The notes below the pieces were generated by a model. The model did no database searches and was not told the origin of the DNA. It saw only the letters and a list, made by a program, of their open reading frames with translations. From assembly GCF_900105045.1 (NCBI RefSeq), contig NZ_LT629739.1, positions 1,798,001-1,862,000 of the forward strand: DNA of 64,000 nt, read 5' to 3'. Source of the stretch: Brevibacterium picturae. Its GTDB lineage: Bacteria > Actinomycetota > Actinomycetes > Actinomycetales > Brevibacteriaceae. This document shows, in pieces, positions 55,424 through 64,000 of the stretch (position 1 is its first letter; each line of letters opens with the position of its first letter). Position numbers and translations under genes: made by a program.

Positions 55424-56439
55424 CCGTCACCGCTATGACCACAGCAGACGAGGTTCCGGCGCCGGTCTCCGTGACGATGACGAAGGCACTCAACCAGGCC
55501 CTGCACGACTCCTTGGCCGCCGACGAGAACGTCCTCGTCTACGGTGAGGACGTCGGTCGCCTCGGCGGGGTCTTCCGTGTCACCGAAGGCCTGCGGAAGG
55601 AATTCGGACCCGAACGGGTCTGGGACTCCCCTCTCGCGGAATCGGGGATCGTCGGCACCGCGATCGGCATGGCGATGGCCGGGATGCGCCCGGTCGTCGA
55701 GATGCAGTTCGACGCCTACGCCTACCCCGCGTTCGAGCAGATCGTGTCCCATGTCGCGAAGATGCGCAATCGCACGAAGGGCCGCGTGAGCCTGCCGATC
55801 ACGATCCGGATTCCGTATGCCGGCGATATCGGCGGCGTCGAACACCACTCGGACTCCTCTGAGGCCTACTGGACGTCGACAGCCGGCCTGACCGTCGTCA
55901 CCCCGTCGAACCCGGCCGACGCCTACTCACTCCTGCGCGAATCGATCGACTCCGACGATCCCGTGATCTTCATGGAGCCGAAGTCCCGTTACTGGATGAA
56001 GGACGAGCTGCGCCTGCCCGTGCAGACCGCCGCGATGGACCAGGCGCAGGTCGTGCGCGAGGGCAGCGACGTGACACTGCTGGCCTACGGGCCCACCGTG
56101 CGCACGGCTCTGTCCGCGGCCGAAGAAGGTGCCGACCACGGACTGTCGATCGAGGTCATCGACCTGCGGACCCTGTCGCCCTTCGACGACGCGACTGTGT
56201 CGACTTCCGTGCGCAAAACGTCCCGTGCAGCGATCATCCACGAGGCCGCCCAGTTCGGCGGTTACGGCGCCGAGGTGGCCGCCCGCGTCACAGAGGCCAA
56301 CTTCACCCACCTGTCGGCCCCGGTCCTGCGGATCACCGGCTTTGACGTGCCCTACCCGTCCCCGAAGCTCGAGGAGTACTACTTGCCCACCGCCGAACGC
56401 GTTCTCGACGCCCTCGAATCCTGGGATTGGGAGCTGTGA
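55420..56439 (+). CDS. 2-oxoacid dehydrogenase E1 beta subunit
   Basis: A 339-residue E1 beta chain. It has VYGEDVGRLGGVFRVTEGL, DSPLAESGIVGTAIGMAMAG, QFDAYAYPAFEQIVSHVAKM and the IEVIDLRTLSPFD segment of the transketolase C-domain. Its ATG overlaps the E1 alpha stop as ATGA (55420-55423), giving coupled translation in the expected 1:1 ratio. Confidence 0.92.
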   Translation: MTVTAMTTADEVPAPVSVTMTKALNQALHDSLAADENVLVYGEDVGRLGGVFRVTEGLRKEFGPERVWDSPLAESGIVGTAIGMAMAGMRPVVEMQFDAYAYPAFEQIVSHVAKMRNRTKGRVSLPITIRIPYAGDIGGVEHHSDSSEAYWTSTAGLTVVTPSNPADAYSLLRESIDSDDPVIFMEPKSRYWMKDELRLPVQTAAMDQAQVVREGSDVTLLAYGPTVRTALSAAEEGADHGLSIEVIDLRTLSPFDDATVSTSVRKTSRAAIIHEAAQFGGYGAEVAARVTEANFTHLSAPVLRITGFDVPYPSPKLEEYYLPTAERVLDALESWDWEL

Positions 56440-57920
56440 TGAGTGCCGAGACGAGTGTGACCGGGACTGCCGGCTCCACGACGGCCGTGCGCGACTTCAT
56501 CCTCCCCGACCTGGGTGAAGGACTGACAGAAGCCGAGCTCATCAGCTGGCTCGTCGACGTCGGCGACGAGGTTCACGTCGATCAGATGGTCGTCGAGGTC
56601 GAATCCGCCAAGTCCGTCGTCGAACTGCCGTCCCCGTTCGCGGGGCGGATCAAGGCGCTGCATGCGAGCGCCGGTGACACCGTGTCGGCAGGTCAGGCCC
56701 TGCTGTCCGTCGCCGAGGCAGGTGCTGATTCGAGTGCGGACGCGAAGTCGAACCTGGACGACGATTCCGCCGGTGGCGGTGCGAACCTCATCGGCTATGG
56801 AACTTCCGAGCCGAAGGCCCGATCGACGAAGAAGCGGTCTTTCGGGGCTCAGAGCGAGCCACCGACCGCTGCGCAACCGGCCCCCACCGAACAGGTCTCC
56901 CCGCAGCCCTCGGCCGCCACTTTCCCGGCACCCGAGGCTGCATCCACGACGGCTTCGGACACCGGAGTCTCTCCCGTGTCGTCACCGATCGTGCGCAAGC
57001 TCGCGAAAGACCACGGGATCAGCGCCAAACACCTGCCCGGCACCGGGCCCAGCGGGGTCGTCACCCGCGCCGATGTGCTCTCAGCGATAGCCTCGGGCCC
57101 CGGTATCACCTCCGGGCGCACGGCAAGCGTCCCCGCGGGGACGTCGAACACGACTCGGACAGGCACCGACGACCTGCCGGGCACCACCTCGGCGGGGGAA
57201 GCAGCCGCGGCTTCTGTTGACGCAGGCAACCGCGACACCAGGACTCCGATCACGGGGCTGCGCAAGGTCGTGTCCGAACGGCTGACGAAATCGCGGCAGG
57301 AGATTCCCGAGGCCACGATCTGGCTCGACGTCGACGCCACGGAACTCCTCAACACCAAGCGTGCGCTCGAGGCGAGGACCGGGGAGAAGTACTCCCTGCT
57401 CTCGCTTGTGGCCCGATTCGTTGTCGCGGGGTTGAAGAAGTTCCCGATCATCAACTCCACTATCGACACCGAGGCGAACGAGATCGTCACCCACGGCGAC
57501 ATCAACCTCGGCCTGGCTGCCCAGACGCCGCGGGGCCTCATGGTTCCCGTCGTCCACGGCGCCGACCAGATGGGCCTGCGAGCGCTGCGCGATTCCGTGT
57601 CCGAGACCGTCGGAAAGGCACCGACCGGCAAGTTCAGCTCTCAAGAGCTGACCGGCGGAACATTCACGCTCAACAACTACGGCGTGTTCGGCGTCGACGG
57701 ATCCGCCCCGATCATCAACCTCCCAGAGGTCGCGATGCTCGGCCTGGGACGGATCAAGGAACGCCCGTGGGCCGTCGACGGCGAGCTCACCGTCCGCAAG
57801 GTCATGTTCTTGTCCTTCGTCTTCGACCACCGCGCATGCGACGGTGCCGAGCCGAGCCGGTTCCTCACCTTCGTCGCGGACTGCATCGAGAACCCGATCT
57901 CGCTGCTGCCGGAGCTGTGA
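56439..57920 (+). CDS. 2-oxoacid dehydrogenase E2 (dihydrolipoyl acyltransferase)
   Basis: A 493-residue E2. The N-terminal lipoyl domain (about residues 18-95) carries the lipoylated Lys in VVEVESAKSVVELPSPFAG; an Ala/Pro/Thr linker follows; the E1/E3-binding domain has SSPIVRKLAKDHGISAKHL; the catalytic domain ends with the conserved FVFDHRACDGAEPSRFL (His and Asp of HxxxDG). One lipoyl domain only. The ATG shares one base with the E1 beta stop. No E3 gene is nearby; the dihydrolipoamide dehydrogenase must be encoded elsewhere. Confidence 0.92.
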   Translation: MSAETSVTGTAGSTTAVRDFILPDLGEGLTEAELISWLVDVGDEVHVDQMVVEVESAKSVVELPSPFAGRIKALHASAGDTVSAGQALLSVAEAGADSSADAKSNLDDDSAGGGANLIGYGTSEPKARSTKKRSFGAQSEPPTAAQPAPTEQVSPQPSAATFPAPEAASTTASDTGVSPVSSPIVRKLAKDHGISAKHLPGTGPSGVVTRADVLSAIASGPGITSGRTASVPAGTSNTTRTGTDDLPGTTSAGEAAAASVDAGNRDTRTPITGLRKVVSERLTKSRQEIPEATIWLDVDATELLNTKRALEARTGEKYSLLSLVARFVVAGLKKFPIINSTIDTEANEIVTHGDINLGLAAQTPRGLMVPVVHGADQMGLRALRDSVSETVGKAPTGKFSSQELTGGTFTLNNYGVFGVDGSAPIINLPEVAMLGLGRIKERPWAVDGELTVRKVMFLSFVFDHRACDGAEPSRFLTFVADCIENPISLLPEL

Positions 57921-57925
57921 TCAAC

Positions 57926-57968
57926 TGACGCGTCCGCGCGCGGTCGGGCCTGTCCTCGCGCGGCCGCG

Positions 57969-57973
<5 letters not shown>
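57926..57973. terminator. GC-rich hairpin between convergent E2 and ABC-F genes
   Basis: CTGACGCG(T)CCGCGCG (57926-57941) pairs with the complementary run ending at 57973 over about 18 bp with two mismatches. The right arm includes the last codons and stop of the ABC-F gene. It can terminate both converging transcripts. Confidence 0.75.
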
Positions 57974-59603
<1,630 letters not shown>

Positions 59604-59627
59604 TGTGTTCTCTCAGCTCGTCATGGA

Positions 59628-59711
59628 GCCGGACGCCACGATTGGACCGTCCGGCGATTGGCCAGGACGGCGAACGAGAATTCAGGAAGGTCCCGCCGCC
59701 GTCAGCGGCGG
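59628..59711 (-). promoter_or_regulatory. Attenuator-like hairpins before the ABC-F gene
   Basis: Two stems lie between the leader ORF and the ABC-F start. CCGCCG (59696-59701) pairs with CGGCGG (59706-59711), and its 4-nt loop is the leader's stop-codon region. GCCGGACG (59628-59635) pairs with CGTCCGGC (59648-59655), 8 bp, ending 25 nt before the ABC-F ATG. Ribosome stalling on the leader would alter which stem forms. Function is inferred. Confidence 0.5.
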
Positions 59712-59746
59712 TCCCACAACTTGAACGAAGCAATACCGAGGTACAT
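59702..59746 (-). CDS. 14-residue leader peptide upstream of the ABC-F gene
   Basis: An ORF reads MYLGIASFKLWDRR then TGA, ending 98 nt before the ABC-F start. TAGAAT (minus strand, 59759-59754) is 7 nt before the ATG, so the transcript would begin directly with this ORF. Small leader peptides of this size precede many inducible erm and ABC-F genes. Its codons are unlikely to be chance given the hairpin overlapping its stop, but no family match can be run here. Confidence 0.55.
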   Translation of the reverse strand: MYLGIASFKLWDRR

Positions 59747-59952
59747 GTCGCCCATTCTATCAAGGACGTTATCGATTCTCACGCCCGGAGATCAAGCAAC
59801 ATGGCTTGCCGCTACGGCCGGCGGATTTCACACTTCGGAACGGCCTCGACCTGCCGTGACTCGCCCCACTAGCCTGGCTCGGTCCGCCCACCGGCAGCAC
59901 GTTCACCGGCGCTGTCCGTCCGCCAGAGAGTTCGAAGGTTAAGAGGTCACGC

Positions 59953-60279
59953 ATGCCACGGGTTCACGATTCGTCACCGCCGTCGAGGCCACCTCGGCGG
60001 CGGTTCTCATTGCTCCTCCTCATCGTGCCGGTCGTCGGCTACCTCCTCACACCATTCGTCGCGAACTCGGTCGAACCGCGCATCCTAGGCGTGCCGTTCA
60101 TCGTCACCTACACGATCGCCGTCACGATCCTCACCTGGCTGTTCGTGTGGATTGCCGCCCGAGGTGATCGCTACTACCGCCGTGACTTGCCCGAACACAT
60201 CCCCTCCGATGTCGCCTTCGGTGAGGACTACCCAATCGATGAAGCCTCGACCACCAGCGGAGAGGAGGCCGAGAAATGA
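59953..60279 (+). CDS. DUF3311 family small membrane protein
   Basis: A 108-residue protein with two helices (SLLLLIVPVVGYLLTPFVA and TYTIAVTILTWLFVWIAA) and the family Arg-containing turn EPRILGVPFIVTY. The C-terminus is acidic. DUF3311 proteins are usually encoded just before an SSS-family sodium:solute symporter, as here: the symporter ATG overlaps its stop as ATGA (60276-60279). It is probably an accessory subunit of that carrier. Confidence 0.88.
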   Translation: MPRVHDSSPPSRPPRRRFSLLLLIVPVVGYLLTPFVANSVEPRILGVPFIVTYTIAVTILTWLFVWIAARGDRYYRRDLPEHIPSDVAFGEDYPIDEASTTSGEEAEK

Positions 60280-61790
60280 GCACGTCTGCCGTCATCGCCT
60301 GCATCATCTTCGGCCTCAGTATGCTCGCAACCATCGGCATCGGCGTCTGGTCCGGCCGCGGACGCGAGAAGTCCCTCGACGAATGGTCGGTCTCCGGTCG
60401 CGGACTCGGGTTCGTCTTCATCCTCCTGCTCATGGCGGGCGAGACCTATACGAGCTTCTCGTTCCTCGGCACAGCCGGCTGGTCGTATTCCTATGGTGTG
60501 CCGATCCTCTACCTCATCGGCTATCTCAGCGTCGGACTCGTCGTCGCCTACCTCGTCGGCCCGCTGTTCTGGACCTATGCGGCCAGGCACAAACTCGTCA
60601 GCCTCTCCGACATCGTCGAACACCGCTTCCGCTCGCGGGGTCTGGCGATCCTTGTCGCCGTGCTCGCGACCGTGTTCATCGTTCCCTACATCCAGCTGCA
60701 GATCCAGGGCATGGGTGCCGTCGTCAACGCCATGAGCTATGGGGCGATCGACCTCAAAGTCGCCGCCATCATCTCCTTCATCGTCGCCGAGGCGTTCATC
60801 CTCTTCTCCGGCCTGCGCGGTTCCGCCTGGGTCAGCGCTCTCAAGGACGGCCTCGTCATCCTCGCCGTCGCCTTCCTCGCAATCTACGTGCCGCTGCACT
60901 ACTTCGACGGCTTGGGCGAACTCCTCGACCGGCTCGTGACCGAGAAATCACAGTGGCTGACCTTCCCCGGCGCCGGGGAAGGAATCTACGGCAGCGCCTG
61001 GTTCATCTCGACGATCATCCTCAACGGGATCACGATCACCGTCTTCCCCACCTCCATCGCCGGCTACCTGTCCGGCACCTCGGCGAACGCCCTGCGTCGC
61101 AACTCGATCATCCTGCCCTGGTACCAGCTGCTGCTCCTCGTGCCGATGATGGTCGGCGTGGCGGCACTGTTCGTCATCCCCGCTCTCAAGGACGCGGACC
61201 TGGCACTGTTCTCCGTGGTCATCGACTCGCTGCCGGCCCCGCTCGTCGCCGTCATCGGAGTCGCGGGTGCACTGTCGGCCATCGTGCCGATGAGCGTGTA
61301 CATGCTCTCGATCGGCTCGATGTGGGGGCGGACCGTCCTCGGCGGTGGGCTCTCGGGCCCGAAGAACGCCGCCTCGATGACGAAGGAACAGCTCGCGGCT
61401 CGGGGCCTGCGGCAGAAGACCCTGTCCCAGTGGGTGTGCCTCGTCGTCGGTGTGATCGCACTGGTGATGAGTCTGCTCATGCCCGATGCACTCGTCGAGC
61501 TCTCCGTGCTCAGCTATGAGGGTCTCGCGCAGGTCGTGCCCGCCGCACTCCTCGCCCTCTACTGGCCGCGGATGAGCAAGCAGGCCGCTGCCGCCGGACT
61601 CATCGTCGGCTCGGTGACCATGGTCGCCCTGCACTACACGGGCAACGATCCGCTGCTGGGCATCAACGGCGGCCTGTGGGCCATCGCGGCCAACCTCATC
61701 GTCGTCGTCATCGTCACCGTGGCCAAGCCGGACCCACGGTGGGTGCCGGCGGCAGAGCGTAAAGCGCATGCCGAGGCCAGGGGTCGGTAG
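60276..61790 (+). CDS. SSS family sodium:solute symporter
   Basis: A 504-residue, 13-helix sodium symporter. FILLLMAGETYTSFSFLGTAG and YLIGYLSVGLVVAYLVGPLF form the LeuT-like first repeat, YIQLQIQGMGAVVNAMSYG and FISTIILNGITITVFPT are later core helices. Family members take up monocarboxylates, amino acids or related acids with Na+. The coupling to DUF3311 is typical of the monocarboxylate/pantothenate-type branch. The substrate is not determinable here. Confidence 0.9.
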   Translation: MSTSAVIACIIFGLSMLATIGIGVWSGRGREKSLDEWSVSGRGLGFVFILLLMAGETYTSFSFLGTAGWSYSYGVPILYLIGYLSVGLVVAYLVGPLFWTYAARHKLVSLSDIVEHRFRSRGLAILVAVLATVFIVPYIQLQIQGMGAVVNAMSYGAIDLKVAAIISFIVAEAFILFSGLRGSAWVSALKDGLVILAVAFLAIYVPLHYFDGLGELLDRLVTEKSQWLTFPGAGEGIYGSAWFISTIILNGITITVFPTSIAGYLSGTSANALRRNSIILPWYQLLLLVPMMVGVAALFVIPALKDADLALFSVVIDSLPAPLVAVIGVAGALSAIVPMSVYMLSIGSMWGRTVLGGGLSGPKNAASMTKEQLAARGLRQKTLSQWVCLVVGVIALVMSLLMPDALVELSVLSYEGLAQVVPAALLALYWPRMSKQAAAAGLIVGSVTMVALHYTGNDPLLGINGGLWAIAANLIVVVIVTVAKPDPRWVPAAERKAHAEARGR

Positions 61791-61811
61791 GCACCGCTGC
61801 GAGACGTCAGC

Positions 61812-62120
61812 TCAAGCAGACTCCATTCCCTGATGCACTTCCAGTCGCAGGTTGAGCGCTTGCGTGACCCGCAATACCGTCGACCAGGTTGGGTTTCCAT
61901 CCGCAGAAAGTGCACGGTACAGGCCGTCGCGGCTCATGCCCACTCGTCGAGCAAGTTCACTCATGTTTCCTGAGCGCGCAAGTATTCCCAGCGCGGCGGG
62001 GAGAGCACCAGCGTCCTCCGCGGAGTCTTCGAGCGCAGTCGTCAGCAGAATCGCCGCATCATCGGTGCTGCTGATGTAGTCAGCTGCGTCGAAAATCGGG
62101 TATTCGCCTTCCTCAGTCAT
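61812..62120 (-). CDS. Addiction-module antidote (HigA-2-type) antitoxin
   Basis: A 102-residue helix-turn-helix antitoxin of the probable addiction module antidote family. DAADYISSTDDAAILLTTAL is the N-terminal toxin-binding part, and ARSGNMSELARRVGMSRDGL then YRALSADGNPTWSTVLRVTQ is the HTH. AAGGAGG lies 7 nt before the ATG at 62120. The toxin gene that normally precedes it is present only as a short remnant (62113-62196), so it appears to be an orphan antitoxin. Confidence 0.85.
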   Translation of the reverse strand: MTEEGEYPIFDAADYISSTDDAAILLTTALEDSAEDAGALPAALGILARSGNMSELARRVGMSRDGLYRALSADGNPTWSTVLRVTQALNLRLEVHQGMESA

Positions 62121-62196
62121 TGCTGTCCTCCTTTTTCTGGTGGGCTCGCCATTGTGCGGCGAGTTCGCGTGCATCGGCAGTCTGAGCATTATTCAC
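62113..62196 (-). pseudogene. 3' remnant of a RelE/ParE-type toxin gene
   Basis: An open stretch reads NAQTADARELAAQWRAHQKK then EDSND and stops inside the antitoxin start (overlap of 8 nt). The ADAREL-A-W end is typical of the C-terminus of RelE/ParE-like toxins paired with this antitoxin family, and the overlap is as in intact operons. A stop codon lies directly upstream of GTG 62196 and the rest of the toxin is missing. Confidence 0.6.
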
Positions 62197-62494
62197 CTAA
62201 TGCAATAGTCTAGCTTTCACCAGTCAACGCTCCTCCTCAGAGGGGAATGTCACATAGGGTTAAAGGGACTGAGGTAAGGAGGGGTGATAAATCCCGCCGG
62301 ACGTGGTCGAACCCTTCGGCTAGTGCATGGGCACGAACATCCTTTGATGTTTGCGAGCAGACCCGTCTAATTTGAATCACGACTCATTCCGGCGCACTCG
62401 AGTGAAGCTGCCGATTCCGATGCTCCTTCTGCCCCCTTGCTGGGAGGATCAACATCAGAGATCTCAACGTCCCGAATTGCTTGTTCCACCACAC

Positions 62495-62947
62495 TTATCG
62501 GACGTCGCTGTCGGAATGAGCACTCCACTCAGAGGGCAGGGCAACGACGTTGGTCTGCTGGACTGCACAGATCCACCACTTGCCAGCGCGCTCGATCAGC
62601 GTCCACGTGCCCGAGTTACACCGCACATCACCTTCACCCGCAGTCGTCTCCTGAAGCGTGTGCACGATTGCAATCGTTGGGGCGAGGAAGCCAATGCTCT
62701 CCACCTTCAAGGCAACGTGAAGACCGTGCGCGTGCCCTTCCAAGCGTTCTTTGTGATAGCTATGGATCGCGTCCCAACCAGTCATTCTTTGACCTGCGGC
62801 AGTGACTTGGACGGCGTCTCGACTGAAATGGGCATCGAAGATATCGGCGTCTTGCTGATGGAATCCGTCTTCAAGTCGTTTAAACACTGAAGTGATTTCG
62901 CTTCTGGCTCGTTTGTCTGAATTGTCGATCAGTCCAGTTGGGCGCAC
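62495..62947 (-). CDS. SnoaL-like / SgcJ-type DUF4440 family protein
   Basis: A 150-residue single-domain NTF2-fold protein. It has EITSVFKRLEDGFHQQDADI, FSRDAVQVTAAGQRMTGWDAI and GTWTLIERAGKWWICAVQQT, matching the SgcJ/EcaC (DUF4440) branch of SnoaL-like proteins. Many have no known reaction. It stands alone, downstream of a 300-bp stretch with no features except the toxin remnant, next to the HelD-type gene on the same strand (91 nt apart). Confidence 0.75.
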   Translation of the reverse strand: MRPTGLIDNSDKRARSEITSVFKRLEDGFHQQDADIFDAHFSRDAVQVTAAGQRMTGWDAIHSYHKERLEGHAHGLHVALKVESIGFLAPTIAIVHTLQETTAGEGDVRCNSGTWTLIERAGKWWICAVQQTNVVALPSEWSAHSDSDVR

Positions 62948-63038
62948 CCTGACTCCTCCGGGACCACGTGTGTCTGCATCTTGTGAAATTCTACGCCTGC
63001 GAAGGAGACAGGCACGGTGTCATCAGGGCCCTCGTGCC

Positions 63039-64000
63039 CTATCCGAAGACGGCTGCTTGTCTCGACGAACCTCGGGTAGACACTGTTCTGTCATTCGTCG
63101 GCTCGGCAAAGGCGAGATAGGACGAAAGCTCGCCGAAATAGGTGAGGTATAGTTCGTGCATTGCTCTGGTGCAGGCGATGTAGAGCATGCTTTTGTCGAC
63201 GTCGGACGTGTACCTGTCAGCGGACACGCCAGGCACAATCACCGTATCGAACTCGAGACCTTTGGCCACGTGAGCCGAAGTGATGACCACTCCGCTTGCG
63301 AACTCCTCGCTGTCATAGTCGAGTAAGGTCATGTCAGCACCTGCCTCTCTCAACGCATCATGCAATTCCCTGGCTTGTTCGACTGTTCGGCACACAATGC
63401 CCAGCGACTGCTGTGGCCCTGCCGAGTGGGAATCGATCAGATTCGTGATCACGGCCACCTCGTCGAGTGTGTCCTCGGTGCGAATGACCTCCGGGGGTCG
63501 GCCGTGCCGATCGACCGATTCGAGGCGATCATTGTGTGAGATGCCCTGTGCGAAGGAAATGATCTCAGACGTCGAGCGATAGCTGCGATACATCTCCAAA
63601 CAGTTGGCCTCGGGGAAGATCTCGCGGATCGTCGACAGGCTCGAGGAGCTGAATGGGTTCACCTTCTGATCAGCATCGCCAAGAATCGTCATGCGACAGG
63701 GGAAAAGCGCTTTGACTACGGCGTATTGAGCCGGCGTGTAGTCCTGCATCTCATCGACGAGTAAGTGGCGGATATTCTGATAGGTTTCAAACTCAGTCGT
63801 CCTCAGCCGCGTGAGAATAAGCGGAAAGACATCAGCGTATTCGAGTCGATTGCGCCCGGCCATGACAAACAGCCCCTTCTCTTCGCGTGAGGCCAGGAAC
63901 GCCTTATACATCGACAACGGGTCCTTGTAGGGGAACAGTCCGAGAACCTGCTTCCTGACTTCCCGTTCGTCAGCGGTCTTCCACCCGCGACGATCCTTCT
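63039..64000 (-). CDS. HelD/UvrD-like superfamily I helicase, 3' part
   Basis: The final ~320 codons of an SF1 helicase; the gene continues beyond the window edge. Walker B is in LLVDEMQDYTPAQYAVVKAL, motif III is TILGDADQKVNPF, motif IV is near LEMYRSYRSTSEI, motif V is VVITSAHVAKGLEFDTVIV and motif VI is MLYIACTRAMHELYL. The DEMQD and the spacing suit HelD-type RNA-polymerase-recycling factors or HelR rather than UvrD/Rep, but the diagnostic N-terminal arm is outside the window. Confidence 0.82.
   Translation of the reverse strand, partial: KDRRGWKTADEREVRKQVLGLFPYKDPLSMYKAFLASREEKGLFVMAGRNRLEYADVFPLILTRLRTTEFETYQNIRHLLVDEMQDYTPAQYAVVKALFPCRMTILGDADQKVNPFSSSSLSTIREIFPEANCLEMYRSYRSTSEIISFAQGISHNDRLESVDRHGRPPEVIRTEDTLDEVAVITNLIDSHSAGPQQSLGIVCRTVEQARELHDALREAGADMTLLDYDSEEFASGVVITSAHVAKGLEFDTVIVPGVSADRYTSDVDKSMLYIACTRAMHELYLTYFGELSSYLAFAEPTNDRTVSTRGSSRQAAVFG

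Overview
The window is high-GC actinobacterial DNA. Short GTG/ATG-started genes with GGAGG-type ribosome sites, many apparently leaderless starts, a mycothiol-type nitroreductase homologue and WhiB/Mtb-style gene families all fit this. The gene content (phenylacetate cluster under a TetR regulator, creatinase with heterotetrameric sarcosine oxidase, CueP/YdhK copper pair) suggests a Brevibacterium-like soil, skin or cheese actinomycete. The genus is an inference from content, not a measured identity.

Layout. 1-9.9 kb holds the end of a formaldehyde dehydrogenase, an M20 amidohydrolase, small enzymes, a foldase-like lipoprotein, an OFA-type MFS transporter with a 56-residue partner microprotein, membrane proteins, a divergent cueP/ydhK copper pair around a palindromic operator, and an HxlR regulator divergent from a quinone-reductase-like flavoprotein. 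9.9-25.3 kb is a complete aerobic phenylacetate (Paa) pathway: paaABCDE and paaJFHG on the minus strand, paaI-paaK-paaR on the plus strand, paaZ, and an MHS-type transporter. Four similar GACCA-type palindromes in front of paaA, paaI, paaZ and the transporter look like PaaR operators. 25.4-32.4 kb is mixed: a PLP dehydratase, a 904-bp TA-flanked IS630-like element carrying a captured VOC gene, an ABC ATPase, IclR and LysR regulators and an Orn/Lys/Arg-decarboxylase-fold enzyme.

32.4-45.8 kb is a creatine/sarcosine catabolic island. A transporter and creatinase make sarcosine and urea. SoxBDAG oxidises sarcosine to glycine and loads the C1 unit on tetrahydrofolate. GlyA condenses glycine with that unit to serine, SdaA deaminates serine to pyruvate, and PurU releases formate from formyl-THF. 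The genes glyA-soxBDAG-sdaA-purU form one tightly overlapping operon, divergent from a GntR/FCD regulator; an IclR regulator lies next to creatinase.

46-64 kb has a HAD dehalogenase, a mycothiol nitroreductase relative lacking the second active-site Cys, an etfB-etfA operon continued by an unusual 847-residue protein (four copies of a proline/tryptophan motif, then a cytochrome-b-like membrane domain), an AsnC regulator, a TetR/YqeB-like pair, a branched-chain 2-oxoacid dehydrogenase operon (E1a-E1b-E2), an ABC-F ribosome-protection-type ATPase with an apparent 14-residue leader peptide and attenuator hairpins, a DUF3311/sodium:solute symporter pair, an orphan antitoxin with a toxin remnant, and the 3' end of a HelD-type helicase. 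Long perfect hairpins, some sharing one sequence, sit in several intergenic gaps.
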